Part shown: positions 12,027 through 22,670 of the stretch, one piece after another | Numbering within the stretch: the first letter of the stretch is position 1 | Layout of the letters: every line of letters begins with the position of its first letter | Assembly: GCA_038277395.1 (NCBI GenBank) | Contig: CM076192.1 | Coordinates: 13,687,494-13,751,493, forward strand | Reading direction: 5' to 3' | Source of the DNA: Dryocosmus kuriphilus | Taxonomy: Eukaryota > Arthropoda > Insecta > Hymenoptera > Cynipidae | DNA: 64,000 nt | The notes under the pieces: generated by a model | Seen by the model: only the letters and a program-made list of their open reading frames with translations | Databases searched by the model: none | Told to the model about the DNA's origin: nothing | Translations under genes and position numbers: made by a program

Positions 12027-12128
12027 GAGAAAAAATCTGCTGAGGCCAGGTGGCGTAATTGGCTAAACGCTCCACTCATGTATAGTGGCGTTCCCGGTTC
12101 TAATTCGGGATGAGGCAGATTTTTTCTC
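12027..12128 (+). repeat. tRNA-like unit enclosed in a perfect 14-bp inverted repeat (SINE-like)
   Basis: The segment 12041-12114 has tRNA features: a box-A-like TGGCGTAATTGG, a perfect anticodon-type stem CCACT/AGTGG around a 7-nt loop, and a T-arm CCCGGTTCTAATTCGGG containing a box-B-like core. It is bracketed exactly by GAGAAAAAATCTGC (12027-12040) and its reverse complement GCAGATTTTTTCTC (12115-12128), the latter providing a T6 pol III terminator. The downstream tail resembles that of the second copy at 12971. Best read as the head of a tRNA-derived SINE, not a functional tRNA gene, because the acceptor stem is poor. Confidence 0.6.
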
Positions 12129-12273
12129 GCTTTTCAAAAAAATTATTATCTTCCAAATATTATTAGATCAAAACATATTGATTAAATTTGTGAATTAAAA
12201 TAAATGTTCTGACAGTGGAAAAATGCGTGTGGGTATTCCTGTGTTGCCTTTCTGCTTTTTGTAAAACTTTTAA

Positions 12274-12966
12274 GGAGTATGGCCACGGTAGAATTTTCAA
12301 AAAATCTTTTTTTTTTTTTTTTTTTTTTTTTTGCTCAAACGACGTTTTATCATTATAAAAAATAAGTTACTATTCGATTTATAGCAAAAAATTTATTTTA
12401 TCGACTTTGATAAGCCTACCTGTGGCCGCTCAGTTGCTTTTCTAATTTTTATAAAGCTTTAAACACGCTTTTCTCGAAACATCTCTTTTCTAATTGGCGT
12501 AATAAATAACATCGACAATTTTGATCCGAATGACTTCAAGTTTTAAAATCACCTTTCTAATTGCATTTCGCAGACAAGTATGTCCAGAATTTTTTATTAA
12601 TTAAAAACTTTCCAATTTATGGGCAGTTTTATACGCAAATTTTCACTCGAAATTCACCTATTAACTTCAAATGCCTATCATTTTCGAAAAAATCAATATT
12701 TTCAAAATTCCGGAAGCACTTCTCCAGGTATTATTACGTAGATTAACGAGATTTTTTTTGTTTTGTTCTGGGTCAAAAATTGTGGATGCCAAATGTCACG
12801 CCGCGGAGCACCTCAAAAAAAAGATAAAAAACGAATAGCAGTATTCCGCCATTTTGTACAAAAAAATATATTTTTTTTTTTTAATTTTATAAATAAATTA
12901 CTTTTTCATACAAAAAAAATGTTAAATATGCACATGATTTTATACGCGCTACCGTGGCCATGCTCC
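12274..12966. mobile_element. MITE with TTAA target duplications (piggyBac-like)
   Basis: The ends GGAGTATGGCCACGGTAG (12274) and CTACCGTGGCCATGCTCC (to 12966) are inverted with one mismatch over 18 bp, and each is followed outward by TTAA (12270-12273 and 12967-12970). A TTAA target duplication is characteristic of the piggyBac superfamily. The 693-bp interior is AT-rich with a T24-type run and no transposase. Inner sequence shows weaker inverted similarity. Confidence 0.7.
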
Positions 12967-12970
12967 TTAA

Positions 12971-13066
12971 ACGCTCCACTCATTTAGTCGCGTGGCCGAT
13001 TCAAATCCGGGCGGAGACAAATTTTTTCTCGTTCTTCAAAAAATTATTTTCCAAATGAATGGTAAA
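12971..13066 (+). repeat. Second, 5'-truncated tRNA-like SINE copy
   Basis: ACGCTCCACTCATTTAG, then GGCCGATTCAAATCCGGG (box B-like), then ATTTTTTCTCGTTCTTCAAA. This parallels the anticodon arm, T arm and tail of the unit at 12027-12128. The tRNA 5' half is missing at the TTAA junction with the MITE. Confidence 0.55.
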
Positions 13067-14184
13067 AATTTTGAATTTTCGGAGCTTGTACTTGAAAATA
13101 AAAATAACTGCTGTTTTGACCATGTGAAGCATACTTATGCAAATCATTGTTTTTAGAGGCAAATTAACTTAAAAAATAACAGGAAAATATAAGCTATATT
13201 TCTTAATACATGGTGTTTTTTTGAAAATTTTTGATTTCATAAATCAAATAAGTCGTCACTGATAAATTTTCCAGCACAGGTTACGTAACATACAATGTCA
13301 ATTTTTTTAGCTTAATAATTATTTTACGTTTTATATTTCTAAAGTCTTCAAAACTAAATAATCAGTGTAAGAAGAAATTTATGTACCTTCAGTAACCTTC
13401 AGTTTAAAAAATACGGATAAAAAAAGAGGGAAAGGAGTGAAAGGTACCCCCCCCCCCCCTCTCTTTATCGTCCTCGTACATTCAAATACTCGTTCATTCG
13501 TTCGCAACAGCATATGTAAGAAATTAGGGAGTAAATTAATTTAGTTAATAAGATAAATAGATAATAAGTTATGTCAAGATGATGTAACTAAGATAATATA
13601 AAATATGTATATGGTGGCAATATGTAAGAAACGGAGGTCACGTAAATCATAAGCGGACACATTATGAATAAACAAGAAGAAAGAATTAAAAACCTTTTGA
13701 AAAAATCTGATCCGTGAAAGTAATCCGGAATCTTATAAGTTTTTATTTTTAAAAAACGTTCAAATCGGATAAGAATCGCATTCTAAAAATCAATTTGTCC
13801 AAAGACGTTTTTTTTTGTCCCATTATTGGTGCAGGGACAAGATGAATTGCAACGCGGTGCCTTTGTCACTATGCCTGAAACCGCCTAGCTTGAAACAATT
13901 TTGACTGGAGACTGGAAAACGCTTGCCTATCCGAGATTGTTTCTGAATATGTTATGGGGATTTCCTACGAATATATTAAGTCAAAAATAAAAAAAATCTT
14001 TGGGGTCCCTTTTTAAGAAATCTTCATTTTTTGTAAGTATAAACCCTTTAGTTTGGCATCCAAAAAAAAGCCCCTTAATAGTCTAAAATCATTTAACGTT
14101 TATAAAGCTTAAAAAACTTTTAAAACAGGTAGAAAAAGTCACTTTTTAATAATGGTCTAAAATTAAAACAAGATTCAACGTTTT
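13067..14184. other. No gene recognised
   Basis: AT-rich sequence with a C13 run at about 13447-13459. No coding or structural feature that I can support. Confidence 0.5.
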
Positions 14185-14985
14185 ATCTTGAAAATGTTAG
14201 AAGATATGAACTCCAAATGTGATTTTTTATTTAAAAATTGGCGTAAAAAAATTAATTCAAGCTTCTGCGAAATATTTAATTTCCTGTTGGTTTTAAATGA
14301 AAGCTGACCTTATGTAAGTTAAATCAGATTAAATTTGCTCAAAATCTAAAAAAAAAAAGGAATGTTCTAGCTCCGATAGGTCTGAAGTTATTGTGTCCTA
14401 AAAATCATCCTTTTTAATGAATTTAATTAGACATTAAGTTATTCGGAAATAACTTGCGTCTGTTTTATTCCACGAGAAAATATGTACGTATAAGAATGAA
14501 AGTACATATATTTTCCAGCAAATCACAAAATATTGAATATCCTACCCTTAATAATGTATGATATCATTTCTTTTCAAAGGGCAATATTCGAAGCAATCTT
14601 TCGCGACATATTTTTCGACAGTCAATATTTTGTAATTTGCTGGAAAATGTACTATATGTCCTTTTATCATTATAAGTACACATTTTCACGTAGAATACAA
14701 CAGACGCAAGTTATTTACAAACAACTTAATGTCTAATAAAATTCAATAAAAAGGGATGATTTTCAGGACACAATAACTTTAGACCTATCAGAGTTGAGCA
14801 TTGTTTTTTTTTTTAAATTTTCAGGGGTCTGCTCAACTGAAATAAGGGCAACTTTCATGTAAAATTAACAGGAAATGAGAGATTTCCCCGAAACTAACAT
14901 TAATTTCTTTTTTACGCTAATTTTTCAATAAGAAATCATTTCTGGAGGTAATATCTTCTAAACTGTTCAAGGCACATAAAAAATT
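14185..14985. repeat. ~0.8-kb palindrome
   Basis: Arms of about 380 bp meet near 14580. Examples are AGAAGATATGAACTCCAAATG (14200) against a CATTTCTGGAGGTAATATCTTCT-like block (14940), and AAATAACTTGCGTCTGTTTTATT (14450) against ATACAACAGACGCAAGTTATTT (14710). The central bases include ATTTTCCAGCAAATCACAAAATATTG with its inverted partner. No transposase. Probably a foldback element; boundaries approximate. Confidence 0.7.
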
Positions 14986-14989
14986 AAAT

Positions 14990-15840
14990 TTATTTAATTT
15001 TACATTGAATTTTATGCACTTTAATTTTTGTTCTGATTATTTAGGCGTACCCAATGCACTGACAAGGAGCAATTATTAAAAAATTGAATTCTTGCACTTG
15101 TTTTAAAAGATTTTAAAATCTACTAAATGTTACATGACGCAGAACACACACAAGATAAATGAAGACGCTCCAATTTCGCATTGAATAACTGAATGCGTAA
15201 AGTGTGTCTAACCTATCAGACGTCTCTATTCTTTCATACTTTCGGGACTCCCCTTTAAAAATTAAAAAGCAAAAAAGTTAATTCGCTAAGGTAAACAATG
15301 AGGCATTTTCGATACCTTGGGATAAGGCTTACGCGCATAAGGTTCGAATTTCAATTTTAATTATATCCACTTCGGAACAGTCAACCTCTTTCTAATTGCA
15401 CAAAGAGTTATATAGCACTTTAATGAATCTATATTCCCAATTAGAAAAAAACCTAAAAAAAAAATTACTTCGTCCTCATAATCCCTTTAAAATACTCGAG
15501 GGTATCCCCATGACACATTCAGAAAAAAACAAGGATGGGCAAGCACCTTCCACTCAAAATTGGTCCAATGGTCTCAAGCTAGGTGTGTGAAGTTACACCT
15601 GACACAACGTAAATTTACACTTCCAAACTGTTGAAAAAAATAGCGATAAGCATCGAAAACTAAATTAATTTCGGGGAACAAATACAGTGTGTCACAAATG
15701 CCTACAAGAGTCGCTACATAATCTCCTGACCCCAATGAGATAAATACCAAAATACCCATTTCCCTCAATAAAATGTTACCGAAGTTTTGCCTGTTGCCTT
15801 CTTACTCTTACTTGGTGATAAAATTTTTCAAGATACTTAC
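14990..15840. other. No gene recognised (WBP11 intron beyond the 15841 donor)
   Basis: Sequence downstream of the WBP11 exon on the minus strand. I looked for the next conserved WBP11 segment and did not find it. No transposon signature either. Confidence 0.5.
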
Positions 15841-15938
15841 ATACATTTTCAAAACGCGATCTAAAGTTTCCTTTAACTTCTTTCGTTTATCTTTCAACAC
15901 TTTCTCATTAAGTGGAGGAGGCTGCATAACATTATACT
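15841..15938 (-). CDS. WBP11: WBP11 homologue, next internal exon
   Basis: A 98-nt minus-strand exon between a TTGTTTCAG acceptor and a GTAAGTATC donor. After two bases (AG) completing a Glu codon it encodes 32 residues including PPPLNEKVLKDKRKKLKETL and DRVLKMY. This directly continues the conserved WBP11 N-terminal region begun in the exon at 62718-62843. The phase match (G + AG) and the uninterrupted family alignment imply that the two exons are adjacent in the mRNA. The exon ends on a complete Tyr codon. The expected following segment (the family's acidic/aromatic stretch that leads to the proline-rich region) was not found on the minus strand between 1 and 15840, so the next intron probably runs past the left edge of the window. 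Confidence 0.9.
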
Positions 15939-16589
15939 CTGAAACAATACGATTATGAAACATAGCTGAGAGATAATGGTCGAGTCTTAAGGTACTTTTA
16001 GAAGAACAAATAACGCCTTGCCAATATAAAACTTTAATAAGAGAGATTTTACATAGGTGATTGCAATGACATGACGCACAGAGGGTCAAAAAATGTTTTT
16101 CTGGACAAATTAGTCTTGAGCTTACAATTCTGATTCGCTTTGGAACTTCTTTTTTTAATTAACAGTGCATTAAATTTCGAAGAGATTTGCCCGAGATGAT
16201 TTTCCAAAAAAGGTTTAAAATTGTTTATATAACAACAAAGTTAAAAAAGAATTTAACTTTTCGGAACTGCCATTTTTTTTTTAGATTTTTGGACTTAATA
16301 AAAAAGATATTATATCAATCCAGGAACTACCTCGTAACAATTTCCAGTGGGTGAGTATAAATAAAAAAAAATTAGTTATAATGATTCGCGACGTATAGCT
16401 GATTAAAATCCATAGATTTGGTATAAGAAGTGAGAGAAATTAGTATTCGATTACAAATCGTTAAAAATAGATGTGACTTGGGAATTGTTTAAACAATTTT
16501 TATAAAACTATTTATAGTTTAGCTATTTTTCATTGAATAGCCTCAATTTTTGTTTACGGAATAAACTAAAATTGTCGTTCCGATGACCC

Positions 16590-16625
16590 TTTACTATTAT
16601 ACTTTGCTTTACTATTATACTTTGC
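16590..16625. repeat. Perfect 18-bp tandem duplication
   Basis: TTTACTATTATACTTTGC occurs twice in direct succession just upstream of the Gypsy A LTR. The stretch from 15939 to 16589 shows no other feature that I can support. Confidence 0.95.
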
Positions 16626-16668
16626 AAATTGACAATAATTGTTAATTATATAAACAATCTGAATAAAC

Positions 16669-17403
16669 TGTAACTGTGGTTACATATTATGAGACAGGTG
16701 GCGGGCCCCACAGCCCAGTCCGCTCGGGACCTCTCGTGGGTTTCCGGCGGTTCAGTTTTCGAGATCACTACCTGCACTCAACCCAGTAGTTCAGTTCTCT
16801 CTGAACCATGAGCGCAACCATCGCTTTGAGTCTCGCTTGTGTCGTAGTATTGTTCGTAAGAACGCCACGTTGCTTACTGCTCTATTATTTGCGAATGGCG
16901 CCTTGCTTACTGCTTTACCATTTGTGGATCCGCATGGCTTAGAGAGCGTCCATTAATTACGTAAGGGTTATTTTTGGAATTTAACCCCCCCCCCCCCCCC
17001 CTTCGTAAGGATTTTTGTATAGTAAATGCATGTAACTTTAACATGATCGTAAGGCTTTGTTTACACTGGATGTGATGCGATGCGAAGCGGGGATATGTCG
17101 TGCGATGTATTGCGAGAAGCCTCCTGGTGTTTATACTACTGTAGCGGAGCGGTTTTCAGCAGTTTCGAGCGAGCGGGATCGCACGATCGCAAGGCAGTTT
17201 GGTTTTGGTGCGAGTACGCTTCCGCATCGCTTTGGAAGCATCGTACGCCATCGCCCCGCATCTAATTGCATCCATTGTAAACAACGCCTATCTTGGCTGA
17301 CCCCCACCCCTCAAAACTCTTACGTAATTAATGGAAGCTCCCTTACTGCCTTTACCATTGGTGAACGCCGCCTTGCTTATTGCTTTATTATACCCTCGCT
17401 GAA
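16669..17403 (+). repeat. 5' LTR of Gypsy copy A, interrupted by a MITE
   Basis: It begins TGTAACTGTGGTTACAT, comparable to the TGTAACATAAATGTTACAT start of the Gypsy B LTR, and ends directly before a CCTGGCGCCCAAC primer-binding site identical to that of copy B. The right half has degenerate internal repeats (GCCACGTTGCTTACTGC, GCGCCTTGCTTACTGC, GCCGCCTTGCTTATTGC). The 16941-17342 segment is an insertion. No matching 3' LTR was found for copy A. Confidence 0.65.
16941..17342. mobile_element. MITE inside the Gypsy A LTR
   Basis: The terminal inverted repeats are GAGCGTCCATTAATTACGTAAG (left) and CTTACGTAATTAATGGAAGCTC (right), with one mismatch over 22 bp. The 0.4-kb interior starts with a C-rich tract (about 16985-17000) and has no transposase. 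Superfamily and target duplication are not clear. Confidence 0.7.
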
Positions 17404-17418
17404 CCTGGCGCCCAACAT
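17404..17418 (+). promoter_or_regulatory. Primer-binding site of Gypsy copy A
   Basis: CCTGGCGCCCAAC directly after the LTR, identical to the site in copy B at 44495. TGGCGCC-type sites are complementary to a tRNA 3' end and prime minus-strand DNA. Confidence 0.6.
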
Positions 17419-18182
17419 AAAAAAGCCACACTCAATCCATTGTTTCAAATCCAAAACCGCCGAGATTAGGAAACACAAAACTCCAAAAATCGACTCATAC
17501 ACTGTACAACCTATAAGACATTTTGAATGGAACCAGACAGGGATAAAAATGAAAATTTCATTTGATACATATTAAAGACAGGAACGGGCAAAGTTTAGAA
17601 GTTTTTGTCTCGGAATTAAAAAAGATAGAACTGAAAATAAAATGTTATAATATAAATGAGAAAAATGAAAGCCAAGGAAAAGTCTAAAACCTGAAAGGGA
17701 ATAAGATTTGTGTCGAGCATCAATTTGAATGTTTCGAAATCGCCAAGCGTAACGACCTCCTGGTATGGTGCACAGACAATGTTCGCGCAGCATCTGTTAA
17801 AAGTACCGAGTTCTCAAAGGCAACGCGACGGATCTCGAAAACAAAGAGTCGTAGAAAGAAAATAAACATATTTTCGAACACCGAATAATTAACTTCATAA
17901 TTAAAATTCTAATTTAAAATATTATTTCAAAATTGAAGAAACCATCGCAGGAAAATTATATAGGGTGTTCAAATGGTAAGCTGAATTAACTCAGTATAGT
18001 GGTACCATGGAACCAGAGAATAAAATATATAGGGGATGTTCACTATATACACACATGGTAGGGTGTCTATGGCTGTCAAGTCCAAGCAACCATAGACACT
18101 ACAGGGTGGGCAAATAATTAAGCCCCTAAAAAACAAGGAATAAATTATAAATCTTATCAAGGTCAGAGAAAATTAAACAAAG

Positions 18183-19335
18183 ATGGGGAAGCAACGAGAA
18201 ATTGAAACCGATCAGGAAAGCCTGGATTTGAAAGGTGCGGTGGCACTACCGAGCCCGGAAATAAACACAAAAAACATTGCGACAGAGCGTAGAATAACTA
18301 ATAAGACAAACTTCAGAACAATCCCAAAAGTGTTTAATAGGTCGATAGGTCGGGGTAGCGGCATCAATAGGAAAAACCCGAAAACTGACCAAATAGGCAA
18401 TAGGTAAAATAATGACAGGCTGCACCTACAACAGAACAGAACATCTCCAATTACTTCAGACCAAAGACAATCGACTCTAGACAATCCGAGACATAAACCC
18501 ACTATAAAGACTGAGAATTATAACAAAACTTTCGAACAGGATAATAACACACTGTAATGGGATAATTTAGTAGTTCCCACCATAAGTACACCCTTTGGTG
18601 AGTCAAACCAAAGGGAAAATTTTCTTTTAAACACAGAATCGGAAAATAGGAACGGATCAGGGCGCCGTTCAAAAGTAAATGACAAAAATTTTTAAATAGA
18701 CTCATTTTTAGACAACAACACATAGAAATTAGTATAAATATTAGTATAAAAATTAGTTCGTAGTAGAATCGAACGAATTAGTAGAAAGCGCGGAATATAA
18801 AGAATTTATGAACAGATAATGGGAGACTTTTTAGGGAAAAGGCGGAAAAATAAAAAATTCTGAGATACAATTTAAACCTGTCAGCTCATAGTTCGTTTGA
18901 AAGAGAAATTCCAGATAGAGAGAAATCGGAATACGAACTTAGCAGGAAAAGAAACGAACCACACGGTAGACAATCGGTCCAATTTGAATTAGACGAAAGG
19001 TCACAAGCGTCAAATCAAAATTTAGAAAGCAAAATTAATAACCGTAGGAGGAAAAGGGAAAGTAAAAATAAAAAAGATTTAGAAATTATCCAAACTAAAA
19101 ATACTCTTTTAACGCCCGATATCAAAATTTAAGTAAAAAGCTGTCAAATAAAAAACAATTCTCCAAATTTGATCGCAGAGTTCGTTTTTATTTAACAGCT
19201 TTTTACTTAAAAGGAAAAGTAAATTACAGATCCGATACAAATTTAACAAGGCCACGGTCGGGTGGACATTCGCGAATGCACGTAAATAATCAAGAAAATG
19301 ATTATGAATCGGATTACGTAAACTCGGAATGTTGC
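18183..19335 (+). pseudogene. Gypsy copy A gag, N-terminal part
   Basis: It opens with MGKQREIETDQESLDLKGAV, closely matching the Gypsy B gag start (TDIQTDQESLDLEGAIALP), including the IPK(V/I)xNRS(I/V)GRG motif. Downstream matches continue through many stops up to about 19330 (ENDYESDYVNSE against ESEYEPEYRNNE in copy B). There it abruptly turns into Bel-Pao gag sequence. An 80-bp hairpin is inserted at 19130-19211. The leader 17440-18180 corresponds to the 5' leader of copy B, including a GGAAAATTATATAGGRTGT motif. Confidence 0.75.
19130..19211. repeat. 80-bp hairpin bounded by TTAA
   Basis: TTAAGTAAAAAGCTGTCAAATAAAAA and its reverse complement (one mismatch) close around a ~32-bp loop, ending ACTTAA. 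It could be a minimal MITE with TTAA ends inserted into Gypsy A gag. Confidence 0.6.
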
Positions 19336-19693
19336 AGCGCTTCCCGACATTCTCGCAATTCACAGAGTTTCTCGAGAGGTGCTCGCAGACGCTGAACATG
19401 ATTGCGGTTACTAAAATTGAGGATAAAGGGGGGCCCTCACACTCACGGCAGAGTCGAAGTTCGCGAAGGGTGTTTCATGCGCGCGCAAGACCTTAAGTCA
19501 CTTCCAAAATGCTCTTTTTGCCTCAGTCCGCATTACAAAGGGAAATGCTACAAACTAAAGAGCAAATCTCCGTATTAGCGCAGGGTCGAGGTAAGACTTT
19601 TGAATTTGTGTTATAACTGTTTGGGTCGGCATAGAGCCAAGGCGTGTAAGTCAAAGGGACGCTGCACAGAGTATCAGAGAAAGCCACCATACG
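19336..19693 (+). pseudogene. Bel-Pao gag C-terminal fragment with zinc knuckles
   Basis: The segment 19340-19410 reads RFPTFSQFTEFLERCSQTLN, the LPT-x-FLE block of Bel-Pao gag proteins. After 19510 the sequence encodes C-x2-C type zinc-knuckle residues and CYNCLGRHRAKACKSKGRC, the typical Bel-Pao gag finger before protease. Several frame changes. No LTR or gag N-terminus precedes it; it joins Gypsy A gag directly. Confidence 0.7.
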
Positions 19694-21114
19694 ATGCTTC
19701 ACCTTGAGTCAATACGAGCGCAGAATTTCGGGCAATCATCAAACGCAGTGGATAAGAGACCAGAGGGAAATGGCAACGTACCGGCGCAAAATGTAAATGC
19801 TCTAACCGCTAGAATACCCAAAGCGAAACACGCGGTAGTTCTTGCCAAGGCTCAAGTTATTTTACGAGGGCCGTGTGGTATGCAGACCCGCGTGCGTGCG
19901 TTGCTCGACCAGGGTTCGGAGGTATCGTTTGTCACGGAGGCAATCGCGCAGCTACTCGGATTATCAAAACGACCGGACAAGATTTCAATACTGGGAGTCG
20001 GTGCTAAGTCTTCACGGACAGCTAATACCGTGATATCACTTATGTTTCACTCGATAATTCACCCAGAGTTTCAAATGAAAACGGAAGCCCTAGTGCTTAC
20101 CCGGCTTTCGTCACACTTGCCAGAGCGCAGCCTCATGGACATATATTTCAATAAGTGCACGAAATTTTCATTGGCTGACCATCATTTCTACATAAGAGAC
20201 TTGATAGATGTGATTCTGGGGGCTGACGTCTACGGGCAGTTATTGCAGCCTGGGTTTCGCAGCTTTTCGGATACAAACCTGATTGCACAACACACGGCGC
20301 TTGGGTCGATCCTCTCAGGAAGAATTCATTCTAGGGCGTCACGGCAGGCGGAGCACAATGCCAGGGCACCGATGCAAGCAATGCATTGCGAAACCAACAG
20401 CGAACTAAATGACTTCTTGCAGCGGTTTTGGTCTCTCGGTGAACTGCCGGACACTACTCACAAATTAAAACCAGAAGATGAAGCTGTGAGACACATTTTC
20501 GGAAGAACCAGACCCGCAGTTCGGACAGTCGGTACGTAGTGCACCTCCCATTGAAAGCAGACCCACCGGCAGTGGCAGAGGCTACACGACGCATGTCATT
20601 GGGCTCGCTTCGTCATACGTATCAACGATCTTCACGCAACCCCAAACTCGCGGAAGCCTATCGAAATTTCATGACGTTATACGAACAACTCGGGCACATG
20701 ACGCGAGTACCATTGGTAGAGATCAATAATCCTCTTGCGTGGTACGTACCACACCATGCAGTAGTACAGTCTACCCCATCGCGTTTAAAGTTGCGGGTAG
20801 TCTTTGATGTCTCTAGGATGACTCGGGAGAAGCATTGCTTGAATAGCTTCCTTATGTTAGGACCGGCACTTCAGAGCGACCTAGCCTTGATATTACTTAA
20901 TTGGCGCAAATATCGTAATGTTTTCGCGTCAGACATTGTGAAAATGTTTCGTCAGATTCGCGTGGCCTCAGAGGATCAAGATTATCAAAGGATTTTATGG
21001 TCCCCTAGCCCAGATGAGCCGCCGGTGGACTACCGATTAACCACCGTAACCTACGGCACGGCTTGCGCACCTTATCTCGCGATACGTACACTGTTGCAAC
21101 TGGCACAAGATTAA
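19694..21114 (+). pseudogene. Bel-Pao pol: protease and reverse transcriptase
   Basis: The segment 19694-20539 encodes the aspartic protease (RVRALLDQGSEVSFVTE, with DQGS in place of DTG-type active sites, common in Bel-Pao) and the following IDVILGADVYGQLL motif. After a frame change at about 20535 the RT continues to 21114 with LRVVFDVS, ASDIVKMFRQIRV and VTYGTACAPYLAIRTLLQLA, all Bel-Pao hallmarks. The YVDD catalytic box that should follow is not recognisable; the frame breaks at 21114 and sequence appears deleted or decayed. Confidence 0.85.
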
Positions 21115-22030
21115 AGGTTATTCCCTCTAGGGACTCGCTGCCGTCTCAAAGAGGGAACAGATCATTAGTATACTTACATCAGTTGGCATATGGGCAGCAA
21201 ATCACAACGATCTCCTTCCTACGCGCCCACCACACAGCGTGTGTTGATTCTGAGAAGAGTATTATCAAAGACCCAACTGTCAAAACATTGGGGGTACATT
21301 GGAGCCCAACGCGCAATGTCTTCACGTTCTGTCAAAGATCGCGCGCTTGTTTGACCCCCTTGGTTGGCTCTCACCAGTCACAGTCATGGCAAAAATTTTA
21401 ATGCAAGATTTATGAATCTTGAAGTGTGATTGGGACACTCCTTTGCCTACTGCCGAGTGTGATAGGTGGCTGGAGTATTGCAGTTCACTTATATCTCTAC
21501 CAGAATTGAACGTGGATCGTTGGCTGGGAGTATCCTCAGGTCAGTCGTGCCAATTACATGGATTCTCCGACGCTTCCTCACGTGCCTATGGGGCAGCTGT
21601 ATATCTTCGGATTGAACCTGGAACTATGTAGCGCGGCACTCCTCGTAAAACTTATCTGTCATTTAAAAGGGTCAGATTTCTTGAAAGCCTTACCTATTTA
21701 CGCGTGGTCCGACAGTCAGGTCGTTCTCAGCTGGCTACGAAAACACCCGCGATCGTGGAAAAAGTTCATCGCGAACCGCGTGTCTTATACACAAACAGAA
21801 TTACCTTCCGCTACTTGGTCTCATGTTCCTACCAAGGACATCCAGCAGATTTAGCAACCCGCGGTTCAAAAAGCACTGAGCTGATTAACAACGATTTATG
21901 GTGGCAGGTCCGACTTGGCTCTCGCTATCGTGTGAAAATTGTCCGCAAGAAACGGGAACCGTACAAAATTTTCACTCTAGGATATCTTCGGCTGTTTAGG
22001 CGTTGCTCAAAATCTTCATATTTTAAGAAA
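21115..22030 (+). pseudogene. Bel-Pao RT C-terminus and RNase H
   Basis: Decayed connection (VKTLGVHWSPTRNVFTF) leads to CQLHGFSDASSRAYGAAVYL (21549-21610) and then, in another frame, AWSDSQVVLSWL with HPADLATRG at the end. The SDAS and DSQ motifs carry RNase H catalytic aspartates. Three frames are needed to follow it, so it is inactive. Confidence 0.8.
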
Positions 22031-22640
22031 GTTTAAAGCTATTATTTCGCATTTGGATTTTTCTACCATTCCTTAAGTTTATTCTCTGGATCTCAAATGT
22101 CAACAAAATGTGTTTCTTGGACAAGGGAAATCGACAGAAAGGCACGTTTCTGCAGTATATTTAAATAACTTTATTGAACTAAGGCCGAACCTTTAGAAGC
22201 TTAGAATGCCTCTTCCAGTTGGACCCAGACACATTTTCAGTTGATTTACAATTACCCGGGTCCGGCCGATGCTGTTAACCTTAGTCAAGGATACACATTT
22301 GTACTTTTCTGTTTGTACAACGTTGCCACCTCTTTCCAAATTTTCCGAGAACGAAAAGCTGAAAGTGGCAACAGGGTTAGCAGAGGAAAGGACTCTGGGA
22401 AGTCTCGAAAAGCGGGCTTGAGGGTCAGTACTCAGGCAAACGCGCTCGATACCAGATCAAAGAAAACTTTGTCGCAATTTTGGTTATTCTGATTATTTTT
22501 ACCGCGATACATTGTATTCACTCACTTTATCTAATATCAATTTCATTAAATTATATCTATCTATTTGTATCATTAGTTTTAGAATTTTGAAATAAATTCA
22601 GTGTAATGAACTTTAATTTCTTTTGATCACAAGCTACCCG
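22031..22640. other. Unidentified insertion within the Bel-Pao pol gene
   Basis: About 0.6 kb without Bel-Pao similarity separates RNase H from the integrase. It contains a TTTAAATAACTTTATTGAAC stretch, GC-richer middle sequence and an AATAAATTC near the right end. It could be a solo LTR or other insertion, but I could not pair its ends. Confidence 0.35.
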
Positions 22641-22670
22641 AACATTAATGCAAGCACGTAAAACATCGGT

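Noticed and set aside
15808..16089. A 93-aa minus-strand protein
   Set aside because: Only the part within 15841-15938 is conserved (WBP11); splice signals at both edges show the rest is intron read-through.
17057..17575. 172-aa plus-strand frame across the LTR
   Set aside because: It spans a MITE end, LTR and primer-binding site of Gypsy A, with no protein-family similarity.
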